Source of the DNA: Thiomicrorhabdus sp. zzn3
GTDB lineage: Bacteria; Pseudomonadota; Gammaproteobacteria; Thiomicrospirales; Thiomicrospiraceae
DNA length: 64,000 bases
Assembly (NCBI RefSeq): GCF_029767755.1
Contig: NZ_JARUQS010000001.1
Coordinates: forward strand, 1,240,001 to 1,304,000
Direction: 5' to 3'
Shown: positions 47,263 to 56,288 of the stretch, piece by piece
Numbering within the stretch: position 1 is the stretch's first letter
How the letters are laid out: each line of letters opens with the position of its first letter
Notes under the pieces: model-generated
Seen by the model: the letters and a program-made list of their open reading frames with translations, nothing else
What the model was told of the DNA's origin: nothing
The model's database searches: none
Made by a program: the position numbers and the translations under genes

Positions 47263-50165
47263 GCTGCGGCTCCTTTCGGGTTTTCGACCGGGTGCTGCCT
47301 GCTGCCATCCGGGTCATAAAAAGGCGTTGCCACCACTGAAGCGGAGACAAACGAACCGTCAGTCAACTTGATCTGGAATGAGCTCCCAACATCGGAAAGA
47401 TCTTGGCGAATATCCGCCAAACCGATCACTTTTTGCAGTGCCGGACTGAATCCGACACTGGTGACGCGCCCCACCATCTCGCCTTGTTCGATAATCAGGT
47501 TGGATTCCAAAGGCCTGCGGGCAGCATCGTTGACCTGCAACTCAAACCCAACCAAAGTCCGCGAGGTGGACTGTTTCAGTTTGGCCAGACTTTTCTTGCC
47601 GATAAAATACGGTTTCTTCAGGTGAACCGCCCACGGCATGCCCGCCTCAAACGGGTTCATCAAGCCATCGGTATCCTGACCGACAATGATATGGCCTTTT
47701 TCCAGACGCAACAGACGCTGCGCCTCAACCCCGAAAGGCTGAATGCCATAGGCTTTACCGGCCTGCATCATCGCCTGCCAAACGGTTGCGGAGTCGTTGG
47801 CATTGACATGGATTTCATAGCCCAACTCACCAACAAAGCCCACGCGGATCAAAGTGGCCTGGCAACCGGCCACTGGAGCCTGACGCATCGCCAGATAAGG
47901 GAAGCCATCGTTGCTTAAATCAATGTCCGTCAGCTCGGCCAGAATTCTGCGGCTGTTTGGGCCAGCCAGATTCATCGCCGCCAACTGCCCGGTGCGATTG
48001 ACCACGGTCACGTTCAGCCCCCATTCCAGGATCTTTTTCTGAATCAGGCGGTAAGCGGCATCCGAGGTGCCGGTGGTGGTGGTGACATAAAAGTGTTCTT
48101 CTGCATAACGCACCGCGACGCCGTCATCGGTAATAATGCCGGCATCGTCCACCATCAGCGCGTATCGGCTGCTGCCCAACTTCATATTGGACATATTCAT
48201 GGTGTAAAGACGATCCATTAACGCCGCCGCATCTGGCCCAAAGACTTCCAGCTTACCTAAGGTGGAGACGTCTACCAGGCCTGCCGAACTTCTCACCGCA
48301 CTCACTTCCGCTTCGACACAGGCCTGCTTGGTTTCGGCGGTTTGATAATATTCCGGTCTCAGCCAATTACCTGCTTCCATGAACTTGGCATTGGCTTCGC
48401 GGTGAAAATCGTGCAACACCGTCATACGTTCCGGTCTGAAACGCATGCCCGCCAGATGCGAAACCGGCACCGGATGGAACATCGGGCGCGCGGTGGTGGA
48501 ACCGGTTTCATCGATACTCTTAGCGGTTAGACGCGCCAGAATACGAATCCCGTTCATATTGCTGTGTTTGCCTTGACTTGGCCCCATACCGATCGTCGAA
48601 AAGCGCTTCATCAGTTCGATATTGTCAAACCCCTGGGCAATGGCGCCTTTCAAATCTTTAAGCTGAATATCCTCGTCAAAATCGACAAAGTTTTTACCTT
48701 TAGGGTGTTCCCAAATCGGGTAATGATGCGAGTGAGCGCTCACTTCTCGATATCGAGTCACCACCGAATTTTCGCTCTCGGTTTTAGAAGTCCCGTGGGA
48801 AGTGACATACTGAGCCGCCATTTCACCCGCCAGTTTTCCGTCTTCGATCTGGTGGCCGATTTCATGCACGCCGTTAAGGCGTCCACAAGCAAACATACCG
48901 TCCGGCAAGACGCTCGGCAATAACTGGTGCGCAGTCGCGTCATAAGAAAACTTGCCTCCGGCCTGATAAACCAAAGCACCCGCCGGTGCCCAGCCGACAC
49001 TCATTAGCAAACCGTCACATGCAATTTCGTATTCACCGCCCGCGGCTTTAAATACCAATCCTTTAAGTTGTTTTTTACCCAGTGCTTCAACAATTTCCGC
49101 ATATTTATATACTGGGATTCCTTTGGTTAGAACTTTTTGGACCCACTTATGAGAGACCTCTCCGGTATCGACAATGGCGCCAACCTCCACGCCGGAAGCG
49201 AGCAAATCCAAAGCCGCCCGATAGCCTTCTGGATTGGAGGTTAACACCACCGCTTCTTTGCAAGGCGCCACCCCATAACGCGCAATCAGGCGTTGTGCCG
49301 CACTGGCGTTCATCACTCCGGGCAGATCGTTATTTCGGAATACCGCCGGTTGCTCAAACACGCCCGTTGCCGCTATAACCGCTTGCGCAGACAGTTTGAT
49401 CAAACCTTGGGAAGTATTGACCGCCAACCAGTGATCGCCGTAATAACCGGCCACCGTGCTGTCAGTAAGCACCTGTATGTTGGGATGGCTGAAAACCGCG
49501 GCCTTCAAACGGTTACGGCTGGCGAACACGGTTTCTTCATTGGCAAACTGATAATCCAGACTGCCGCCGATAAACGGATTTTCATCAATCAGGCAGACCT
49601 CCACTCCGTTCTCGGCCGCTTCCAACGCCGCAGCCATACCGGAAGGCCCGGCTCCGACCACCGCGACGTCACAGTAGTGGTAACGCTTGGGCTGACGCTG
49701 CTCGCTCCAACCGGTATCGACAGTACCCAATCCCGCCATATGTCTGATCAGCGATTCCCACTTAGGAAACAAGAACCTGGGCGAATAGAACGCGCGATAA
49801 TAAAAACCGACCGGCAGGAATTTACCGATCCATTCCACTAGCGATCCCTTGTCGGATTTGAGCGAACCGAAGGTATTGACCGCTTGCAAAGAGTGGTTTT
49901 CGTCAATTGTCACCACATCACCGCGTACATTCGGGCGGTCTTGCCCCTGGAACAACGCGTTCACATCGTGGTTGGCAAAACTGAGCAGGCCTCTCCGGCG
50001 GTGATATTTGAAGCTGCGCCCAAGCACCTTAACACCGTTGGCCCACAGTGCGCTGCTGATCACATCGCCTTTGAAACCGGTATAGGTTTTACCTTCAAAT
50101 TCAAACGACACCGTTTCGTTGCGATCGATCCATTCCAAAGGTTGTGGAGGCAATCTAAGCGTCAT
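47259..50165 (-). CDS. mgdC: N-methylglutamate dehydrogenase subunit C (sarcosine oxidase alpha type)
   Basis: 968 residues from the ATG at 50165 (AGGAG upstream). Order: an N-terminal ferredoxin-like segment (FEFEGKTYTGFKGDVI), a Rossmann dinucleotide domain (VAVVGAGPSGMAAALEAAENG), then a C-terminal aminomethyltransferase (GcvT-like) domain with GELGYEIHV and EAQRLLRLEKGHIIVGQDTDG. It oxidises N-methylglutamate and hands the methyl carbon to tetrahydrofolate. Two CAGGCCTG copies lie in the middle (48276, 48319). Confidence 0.88.
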   Translation of the reverse strand: MTLRLPPQPLEWIDRNETVSFEFEGKTYTGFKGDVISSALWANGVKVLGRSFKYHRRRGLLSFANHDVNALFQGQDRPNVRGDVVTIDENHSLQAVNTFGSLKSDKGSLVEWIGKFLPVGFYYRAFYSPRFLFPKWESLIRHMAGLGTVDTGWSEQRQPKRYHYCDVAVVGAGPSGMAAALEAAENGVEVCLIDENPFIGGSLDYQFANEETVFASRNRLKAAVFSHPNIQVLTDSTVAGYYGDHWLAVNTSQGLIKLSAQAVIAATGVFEQPAVFRNNDLPGVMNASAAQRLIARYGVAPCKEAVVLTSNPEGYRAALDLLASGVEVGAIVDTGEVSHKWVQKVLTKGIPVYKYAEIVEALGKKQLKGLVFKAAGGEYEIACDGLLMSVGWAPAGALVYQAGGKFSYDATAHQLLPSVLPDGMFACGRLNGVHEIGHQIEDGKLAGEMAAQYVTSHGTSKTESENSVVTRYREVSAHSHHYPIWEHPKGKNFVDFDEDIQLKDLKGAIAQGFDNIELMKRFSTIGMGPSQGKHSNMNGIRILARLTAKSIDETGSTTARPMFHPVPVSHLAGMRFRPERMTVLHDFHREANAKFMEAGNWLRPEYYQTAETKQACVEAEVSAVRSSAGLVDVSTLGKLEVFGPDAAALMDRLYTMNMSNMKLGSSRYALMVDDAGIITDDGVAVRYAEEHFYVTTTTGTSDAAYRLIQKKILEWGLNVTVVNRTGQLAAMNLAGPNSRRILAELTDIDLSNDGFPYLAMRQAPVAGCQATLIRVGFVGELGYEIHVNANDSATVWQAMMQAGKAYGIQPFGVEAQRLLRLEKGHIIVGQDTDGLMNPFEAGMPWAVHLKKPYFIGKKSLAKLKQSTSRTLVGFELQVNDAARRPLESNLIIEQGEMVGRVTSVGFSPALQKVIGLADIRQDLSDVGSSFQIKLTDGSFVSASVVATPFYDPDGSRQHPVENPKGAAA

Positions 50166-50424
50166 TGACAGCTCCTTTCTGTGCCATACGGATCGACTCA
50201 ATGCGATCCGTCAGGGTATCTCTTTCAAATACAAACCATATACCGGTCGGGCGGTGATACCACCATTCGAATTGAATCTGGGGATCACTGTGGCGGTAAA
50301 AAACAAACTGGGCCCACTCCCGATCCGTCACCGATTCCAAATCCGGTTCGGATTTGACTACGCCGCCATAGGTAAACTCACTCAACGCGCGCTTACCGAT
50401 TAAAGGACAATTCACAAATTTCAT
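50155..50424 (-). CDS. mgdB: N-methylglutamate dehydrogenase subunit B (sarcosine oxidase delta type)
   Basis: 89 residues. MKFVNCPLIGKRALSEFTYGG and WWYHRPTGIWFVFERDT match the delta subunit. Two of the four zinc ligands known in sarcosine oxidase (cysteines near 9 and 63) are missing; only Cys6 and His57 remain. It overlaps mgdC by 11 bases. Confidence 0.78.
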   Translation of the reverse strand: MKFVNCPLIGKRALSEFTYGGVVKSEPDLESVTDREWAQFVFYRHSDPQIQFEWWYHRPTGIWFVFERDTLTDRIESIRMAQKGAVNDA

Positions 50425-50444
50425 AATCGATCCTCAACGCCTCT

Positions 50445-51686
50445 CTAGTGCCCAACCGAAGCCGCGCCTTTTTCACCCACCAACTTGAAATTCTCAAACC
50501 GGTCTAAGGCAAAAGGTTTAATCAGTTCGTGAACCTGGTCATGGGCTACGGTATGCGCCATGGTCTTGCCGCTGATCGGCGTCGCCTTAAATCCCCAGGT
50601 TCCCCAACCGCTGTCCAGATAGAATCCCTCTACCGGCGTTTTTCCCATAATCGGCGCAAAATCCGGAGTAATGTCACTCATGCCGGCCCATTGACGCATG
50701 ATTTTCAGGCGGCTGGTAAACGGAAACAGGTCCATCATTTGATCGGTCAGCCCTTCGACAAAATCAAGCGTGGAACGGGTAGAGTGCAGCTCTGCCGGAT
50801 CCACCGACGCCCCCATCACCAGCTCACCGCGTGACGATTGACTGACATAGACGTGCAAACTTCCGGAAACCACAATCGTATTCATAAACGGCTTCACCGG
50901 TTCGGTCACACACGCTTGCAGCGGAAAGACCTCAATCGGGGTTGGAATGTCAAGCATGCGGGTAATGCGCGGCGTAGAACCCGCCACCATCGAGATCACC
51001 TTATTGGTTTGAATATCGCCGCGGTTGGTCTGCACGCCTACGACCTTACCGCCCTGGGTTTGGATGCCGGTAACCTGAGTTTTCTGGTGAATCTCCACCC
51101 CGCGCAGTTGCGCACCGCGTGCATAGCCCCAGGCGACCGCATCATGACGGGCCACCGCGCCCGGTTCGTGATAGAGTGCGCCCATAACCGGATGCTGACC
51201 GTTGCATTCCACATTCATATAGGGAATGTCTTTTTGAATGGTTTCCACATCCACGACGTCACTTCTGATGCCGTGGTGCTTATTCACTTCCGCGCGCCAG
51301 CGCATGGTACGCATTGCGCTGTCGGTATGCGCCAAGGTAAAGTGGCCGCGAGTGGAATAGAAGATATTAAGGTCAAAGTCCTCGCTCAAATCTTCAAATA
51401 ACTTGAGACTGGCATCATAAAACTTGACCCCTTCCGAAGTCAGGTAGTTGGAGCGTACAATCGTGGTATTGCGCCCGGTATTGCCGCCGCCGATATAGCC
51501 CTGTTCCAGCACGGCGACATTGGTTATGCCATGCTCTTTCGCCAAGTAATAGGCGCAGGCCATGCCATGTCCGCCACCGCCGATAATCACAGCGTCGTAA
51601 GACTGTTTAAGCGGTTTCTCGCTTGGAAAAAAGCGCAACTCCTCTTCCGGTTTCTTCCAAGCGTATTTCAACAACCTTAACGGCAT
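50445..51686 (-). CDS. mgdA: N-methylglutamate dehydrogenase subunit A (sarcosine oxidase beta type)
   Basis: 413 residues. FAD-binding motif VIIGGGGHGMACAYYLAKEHG and the flavin-contacting GGGNTGRNTTIVRSNY with the later GTWGFKATPISGK are typical of the beta subunit and related DAO-fold amine oxidases. It carries the catalytic flavin that oxidises the N-methyl amine. It follows purU at nine bases. Confidence 0.87.
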   Translation of the reverse strand: MPLRLLKYAWKKPEEELRFFPSEKPLKQSYDAVIIGGGGHGMACAYYLAKEHGITNVAVLEQGYIGGGNTGRNTTIVRSNYLTSEGVKFYDASLKLFEDLSEDFDLNIFYSTRGHFTLAHTDSAMRTMRWRAEVNKHHGIRSDVVDVETIQKDIPYMNVECNGQHPVMGALYHEPGAVARHDAVAWGYARGAQLRGVEIHQKTQVTGIQTQGGKVVGVQTNRGDIQTNKVISMVAGSTPRITRMLDIPTPIEVFPLQACVTEPVKPFMNTIVVSGSLHVYVSQSSRGELVMGASVDPAELHSTRSTLDFVEGLTDQMMDLFPFTSRLKIMRQWAGMSDITPDFAPIMGKTPVEGFYLDSGWGTWGFKATPISGKTMAHTVAHDQVHELIKPFALDRFENFKLVGEKGAASVGH

Positions 51687-51695
51687 ACTCCACTC

Positions 51696-52547
51696 CTAGG
51701 CGAATACAACGGTTTTATTGCCGGTAACAATGACGCGGTCTTCAATGTGATATCTGAGACCACGCGCCAAGGCATTCTTTTCAACGTCTTTCCCGAGCAC
51801 CACCATCTCCTCGGCCGATTCGCTGTGCGAGACGCGCGCGACTTCCTGCTCGATAATCGGCCCCGCATCCAACTCCTCGGTCACATAATGACAAGTTGCA
51901 CCGATAAGCTTCACCCCTCTCTCATACGCTTGGTGATAAGGTTTAGCCCCGATAAACGAGGGCAGGAAGCTGTGGTGGATATTAATGATCTGTCCTGGGT
52001 ACTTCTGGCACAGGTCGGGAGGAATAATTTGCATATAACGCGCCAACACAATGGTGTCCGCCTCATAGTGTTCGACCCACTTGACCACTTCCGAAAATGC
52101 AAAAGGCTTATTCTCTGGTGTCACCGGAATGTGGATATAAGGAATGCCGTGCCATTCAACCAGTTCCTTCAGATCAGGATGATTGGAAATCACGCATGGA
52201 ATCTCAAAATCCATCTCTTTGGATTTCCAGCGATACAGCAGGTCATACAGACAATGGTCCTGCTTACTGACCATAATCACCACACGTTTTTTCCTATTGA
52301 GCGGGGATAATTTCCAATCCATGGAAAACGCTTCGGCAATTTCAGAGAACTTATCCCTGAACTCCTCCTCAGACATTTGCATATCGGAAATTTCATTGCG
52401 CATAAAAAAACGTCCCAGATCGGCATCGGCATGATGGTTGGCCTCCTTGATCATGCAGCCGTTATCCGCCAGAAATTTAGACGTACTCGCCACAATCCCC
52501 ACCACATCCGGACAGGAAACAGTCAACACAAACGCGTTATCGCTCAC
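51696..52547 (-). CDS. purU: formyltetrahydrofolate deformylase
   Basis: About 283 residues from a GTG at 52547, preceded by AAAGGA; the ATG at 52589 lies upstream of the -10 and is unlikely. An N-terminal ACT-type domain (VLTVSCPDVVGIVA) is followed by the formyltransferase domain with NIHHSFLPSFIGAKPYHQAYERG and the VKLIGATCHYVTEELDAGPIIEQ region. It hydrolyses 10-formyl-THF to formate and THF. As the first gene before mgdABCD it regenerates free folate while the methyl carbon is being removed. Confidence 0.94.
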   Translation of the reverse strand: MSDNAFVLTVSCPDVVGIVASTSKFLADNGCMIKEANHHADADLGRFFMRNEISDMQMSEEEFRDKFSEIAEAFSMDWKLSPLNRKKRVVIMVSKQDHCLYDLLYRWKSKEMDFEIPCVISNHPDLKELVEWHGIPYIHIPVTPENKPFAFSEVVKWVEHYEADTIVLARYMQIIPPDLCQKYPGQIINIHHSFLPSFIGAKPYHQAYERGVKLIGATCHYVTEELDAGPIIEQEVARVSHSESAEEMVVLGKDVEKNALARGLRYHIEDRVIVTGNKTVVFA

Positions 52548-52580
52548 CGTTAAGATTCCTTTAATGAACTTTTGATTCTT

Positions 52581-52608
52581 ATAATACACCTCAATTATTT
52601 CATTTCAA
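52581..52608 (-). promoter_or_regulatory. promoter of the purU-mgd-gmaS-mgs operon
   Basis: TTGAAA (52603-52608) and TATTAT (52581-52586) on the minus strand, 16 bases apart. Transcription would start at about 52574, leaving a 27-base leader with the AAAGGA site before the GTG. Confidence 0.6.
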
Positions 52609-52716
52609 GAAAATTATTTTATTTTTATTAACTTTTTTTTAAACTGAGTAAAAAAATCATTTTCTACAGAACCTTATTTTTGAGCGCAAACCGATAAAGT
52701 CGCCAACGCCGGGAAC

Positions 52717-52751
52717 AAAAAAAGCCCGCCACGTCCAAGACGAGGCGGGCC
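52717..52751 (-). terminator. terminator upstream of the purU promoter
   Basis: GCCCGCC/GGCGGGC stem with a 13-base loop and seven T on the minus strand. No known gene on that strand ends here, so it implies an unlabelled transcript (see 52717-52926). Confidence 0.8.
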
Positions 52752-52926
52752 TATCCACTCTGATTATTCTAGTTGCAGCTTTAATGCAGCTTAAACCAAT
52801 CCAAAAACCAAATATTCAAATAAATTCAAAAAGTTACTAACACAAACAGCCAATCAGGGCACTGTGACAAACAGCAATCTGTTTAACTCCTGCACCAAAA
52901 GAAACAAATATTGACCAAATTCGATT
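52717..52926 (-). ncRNA. candidate small RNA
   Basis: A strong minus-strand terminator closes a stretch with no convincing ORF. A possible promoter, TTGGCT then TATAAG 16 bases later (about 52935-52962), lies about 200 bases upstream. The putative transcript has no long hairpin apart from the terminator. It lies between the purU operon and ppiC. Confidence 0.3.
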
Positions 52927-52971
52927 CAAAATTCTTATAATTTTCAAAACCTTAAAGCCAAGGAAGAATCC

Positions 52972-53262
52972 ATGTTTTCTAGTGACCAACGAGCCCGTGC
53001 TTACCACATCTTGGTAGATGACGAATCGCTCTGCCAACAAATCAAAGAGCAAATCCACCATTTTGAAGACTTTGACCGATTAGCGAGAGAACATTCACTA
53101 TGCCCTTCAGGAAAGGTTGGCGGGGACATTGGAATCTTTGGTCCGGGAAAAATGATGCCCGAATTTGATAAAGTCGTCTTTAACGAAGAACTTTGCCAAG
53201 TGCATGGCCCGGTCAAAACTCCCTACGGCTACCACCTAATCTGGATTGCCAGACGCAAATAA
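52972..53262 (+). CDS. ppiC: parvulin-type peptidyl-prolyl isomerase (PpiC)
   Basis: 96 residues: RAYHILVDDESLC, the SLCPSGKVGGDIGIFGPGKM core and VKTPYGYHLIWI are the parvulin fold. It is a single-domain cytoplasmic isomerase without signal peptide. AAGGAAG precedes the ATG. Confidence 0.9.
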   Translation: MFSSDQRARAYHILVDDESLCQQIKEQIHHFEDFDRLAREHSLCPSGKVGGDIGIFGPGKMMPEFDKVVFNEELCQVHGPVKTPYGYHLIWIARRK

Positions 53263-53336
53263 AGGCCTCAGCGCACTTTAGACCAAGAAAAACCGTCCAA
53301 AATCCAAAAGCCACTGCCACTTAACAAAGGTGTCAA

Positions 53337-55292
53337 TTACATTTCGCGCAGCCAATAAAAACTGAAGCTCGGTATCACCAGGGTGTTGTTATAAATTTCA
53401 GGTTGTTGACGAGTGTGTAGATCGAACAACTGTCCTTGAGCGTAACTTCCCCAGCTGGTTACATCTTCCAAGTCCAACTTTTGCGGTTTATCGTTAAAGT
53501 TAGCCACTACCAAAACGCGGTCGTTCGATTTTTGAGGATTGAAGCGACTGAAGACAAACAGGTTCGGATTCCCCACATCAACCAGTTCACGGTTATTGAA
53601 ATCGGCAAAGACATTGATCTCCTTGCGGATCGTAATCATTTTTTTAATCCCGCTGAAGATCTCGTATTCAATCGTGCCGGGGCTATGCCGTTTTTGGGCT
53701 TTTTCCCAATCTATTTGGGGACGGTGAACCCAACGGTTATCATTGACCTTATCGGGATCATCCAGGTAGGAATCATCATTCAGTGTGCCAATTTCGTCCC
53801 CGTAGTAAAGCAAGGGTATTCCGCCGAACGAAAGAATCATACTGTTTAGCAATAGAATCAGTTTAACGGCACTCTCTTGTGCTTCGATATCACCCGATTC
53901 AATCGCATACTGCAACCCCACCAGAGAGGCTAATGAACCTGAAATCCGCGAATCCCCTGTTTTGAAATTTTCGGCAAAAGGCAAGCCCCTTGCATGGGAG
54001 TTGTCGAAACGTCCGGTTAAGTAATCGATTAAAAAGCGTCGGTGGGCTTGCGGTTCATAGCCCGCCTGAATAATATCTTTATCGTCAAACCCCAAGCCGA
54101 TGTCATCATGACAACGAATATAATTCAACCAGGTAGCGCGTTCCAATTTAACCGGTAGGTTTTTTATCCCTTGGGTCAACAGCTTGGCGTTTTTGGTCGC
54201 CACTGCATCCCAAAGCAGGGCCATCAAGGTGGCGTTGTAAGCAATCTCACACTCTTTGGCAATGACCGCATCTTCCCCGAAATACTTGGTCACCTCAGAC
54301 GGCGCCACAATCGCTTCCGCAATAAAAAGTACACCTGGCGCGGTCACCTGGCAACAGTCCTTCATCAACTGTAAAATCAGATGCGCTTCATGTTCGTTCT
54401 GGCAGGTACTGCCAAGCTTCTTCCATAAAAACGCGACCGCATCCAAGCGCAGTATGTCCGCCCCCTGATTGGCCCAATAAAGGATTACATCAAGCATTTC
54501 AATAAAGACCGCAGGATTGTTGTAATTTAAATCCCACTGATTGTGATTGAACACCGTCATGACCCAACGCTGCATTTTTTCATCCCAGGTAAAATTTCCC
54601 GGCGCCGTTTCGGGAAAAACCTCCAGCATGCTTTCTTCAAACATATCCGGGATGTTGCGGGATTCAAAGGTGTAATAATAATCTTGATAAGTGGGGTCCC
54701 CTTCCCGGGCTTTTTCCGCCCACTCATGCTCATCGGAGGTATGATTTAAAACCACATCCAAAGCCAACAGCATTTCGCGTGAACGCATCTCTTTTGCGAG
54801 GTTTTGCAGGTCTTCTAATGTCCCGGCACGCTCATCGACTTCACGGAAATCACTCACTGCATAGCCACCATCACTCTGCCCTTTCGGGCACTTCATAATC
54901 GGCATGATATGGACAAGGTTAACGCCAAGTTCCTGAAAATAGCTCAAGTGGTCCTGCATGTCTTTCAGGTCTTCTGCAAAACCATTGACATATAACGCCA
55001 TGCCCACCCATTTTTGATGCAGAAACCAGTTGTGATCCCGCTCACGCTCCAAATCCAGCTGTTTTAATTCGTCCGGGCGTTTAATATATTTCCTCGCCAT
55101 GGTTTCGACTAATTTTTGTGCCTGCTGGTCAAAGTCCGGCCGATTCCCATACAACTTTGCAAATAAACCGTGAATCGCATAAAAGTTTGCGCCCAGTCGG
55201 GTATAAAAGTGACGTAGGTCTTTTTTATAAATATCCGGTTTGATCTGATTAAGGATATCGTTTAACAGTGAATGAGATATTTGCTCGTACAT
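53337..55292 (-). CDS. amylosucrase (GH13 family)
   Basis: 651 residues, the usual length. An N-terminal helical domain precedes the (beta/alpha)8 barrel with LALDVVLNHTSDEHEW, GADILRLDAVAFLW (nucleophile), LFIAEAIVAP (acid/base) and IRCHDDIGLG. The sequence fits amylosucrase, which builds glucan from sucrose and releases fructose, better than alpha-amylase. Last gene of the sucrose cluster. In halophilic methanotrophs a similar sps-fruK-ams cluster serves sucrose as a compatible solute. Confidence 0.88.
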   Translation of the reverse strand: MYEQISHSLLNDILNQIKPDIYKKDLRHFYTRLGANFYAIHGLFAKLYGNRPDFDQQAQKLVETMARKYIKRPDELKQLDLERERDHNWFLHQKWVGMALYVNGFAEDLKDMQDHLSYFQELGVNLVHIMPIMKCPKGQSDGGYAVSDFREVDERAGTLEDLQNLAKEMRSREMLLALDVVLNHTSDEHEWAEKAREGDPTYQDYYYTFESRNIPDMFEESMLEVFPETAPGNFTWDEKMQRWVMTVFNHNQWDLNYNNPAVFIEMLDVILYWANQGADILRLDAVAFLWKKLGSTCQNEHEAHLILQLMKDCCQVTAPGVLFIAEAIVAPSEVTKYFGEDAVIAKECEIAYNATLMALLWDAVATKNAKLLTQGIKNLPVKLERATWLNYIRCHDDIGLGFDDKDIIQAGYEPQAHRRFLIDYLTGRFDNSHARGLPFAENFKTGDSRISGSLASLVGLQYAIESGDIEAQESAVKLILLLNSMILSFGGIPLLYYGDEIGTLNDDSYLDDPDKVNDNRWVHRPQIDWEKAQKRHSPGTIEYEIFSGIKKMITIRKEINVFADFNNRELVDVGNPNLFVFSRFNPQKSNDRVLVVANFNDKPQKLDLEDVTSWGSYAQGQLFDLHTRQQPEIYNNTLVIPSFSFYWLREM

Positions 55293-55367
55293 AGGCCAAA
55301 AACTTTAATAATGGATTTAGGTGTTAAAGTATTGCGGGTGATTTTTGCTGTTTATACTCAATCAAAG

Positions 55368-56270
55368 TTAACCGAGACACTGATAAAAACTTTGATCATG
55401 AGGTGTCGCACCGCGAATACCCACCACTTTGCTGGCAAACGTCTGTGCGGTTGAAAGCGTTTTCTCAATAGGCCAGTTTTTGATTAGGCCGTGAATATAA
55501 ATGGCGGTAAAAGCGTCTCCAGCCCCCACCGTATCAACAAACCGATCCACTCTTTCAGGCTTTATGCCGAAAAAGCCGGTTGGCGTCAGCACCAAAGCAC
55601 CATCCGCTCCCTGGGTCACAATGACCTGCTCACAACCAAACTGGCCCATAAAAGCGTGCATCGCCAATTTGAGATCAGGTTGCATAAAGCCCAACTCACG
55701 AAGCTCGTCAACATTCAGCTTGATCCACCGAGCCTGTCCTAACCACTCAAATAGAGACTCCCGATCCCACCAAGGGGCTCTTAGATTGACATCCACAAAC
55801 ATCTCCCACTGACCGGCTTCAACCAACAAACGAAATTGCTGTTTGGCATAATCGCTTCTTAACGCGAGGGAGCCATGATACAGAATGCCTGTTGCCTGAT
55901 TCAGCTTGGTACAGGCCTGTTCAATAAAATCGTAGGCGCTGTCCGCCTTAATATCATAATGGGGTTCATTATCGATTAAAGAGACTTGAACCTGTCCGGT
56001 CGGGTGCTGCTTATCCTGTTGAATATTATCCGTTGAAATTCCCCAGGAGCGGGCCTGTTGCAAAATCTGTTCACCGAGTTGATCTTCCCCGACACGAGAA
56101 ATAAAAATCGGTTGGTCGCCTAGCGCCTGCAAATGCCAACAGACGTTAAAAGGTGCGCCGCCCAGCACTCGTTCAGCTTGATCGGCTTGCCCCGCCCGCT
56201 CACTGCGGTTAAAACAGTCAAATAAGACTTCGCCATAGATGGTAATTTGCCTTGTCTGAGATTCAGTCAT
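55368..56270 (-). CDS. PfkB-family fructokinase
   Basis: 300 residues. It has the N-terminal LGGAPFNVCWHLQALG and the C-terminal signature DTVGAGDAFTAIYIHGL of PfkB carbohydrate kinases. Position between amylosucrase and the sucrose-phosphate phosphatase suggests it phosphorylates the fructose released from sucrose. A motif copy lies at 55912-55919. Confidence 0.87.
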   Translation of the reverse strand: MTESQTRQITIYGEVLFDCFNRSERAGQADQAERVLGGAPFNVCWHLQALGDQPIFISRVGEDQLGEQILQQARSWGISTDNIQQDKQHPTGQVQVSLIDNEPHYDIKADSAYDFIEQACTKLNQATGILYHGSLALRSDYAKQQFRLLVEAGQWEMFVDVNLRAPWWDRESLFEWLGQARWIKLNVDELRELGFMQPDLKLAMHAFMGQFGCEQVIVTQGADGALVLTPTGFFGIKPERVDRFVDTVGAGDAFTAIYIHGLIKNWPIEKTLSTAQTFASKVVGIRGATPHDQSFYQCLG

Positions 56271-56288
56271 ATCATTTGTCTCTTCAGA

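Noticed and set aside
42496-52547. Operon as plain sarcosine catabolism (soxBDAG, glxBCD, glnT)
   Set aside because: Not excluded, but gmaS-type motifs and the tight link of glutamate-synthase-like and sarcosine-oxidase-like subunits fit the N-methylglutamate pathway better. No glycine-betaine or dimethylglycine genes are present.
52548-52971. Glycine or THF riboswitch before purU
   Set aside because: The predicted leader after the purU promoter is only 27 bases, and the region further up shows no recognisable aptamer pairing.
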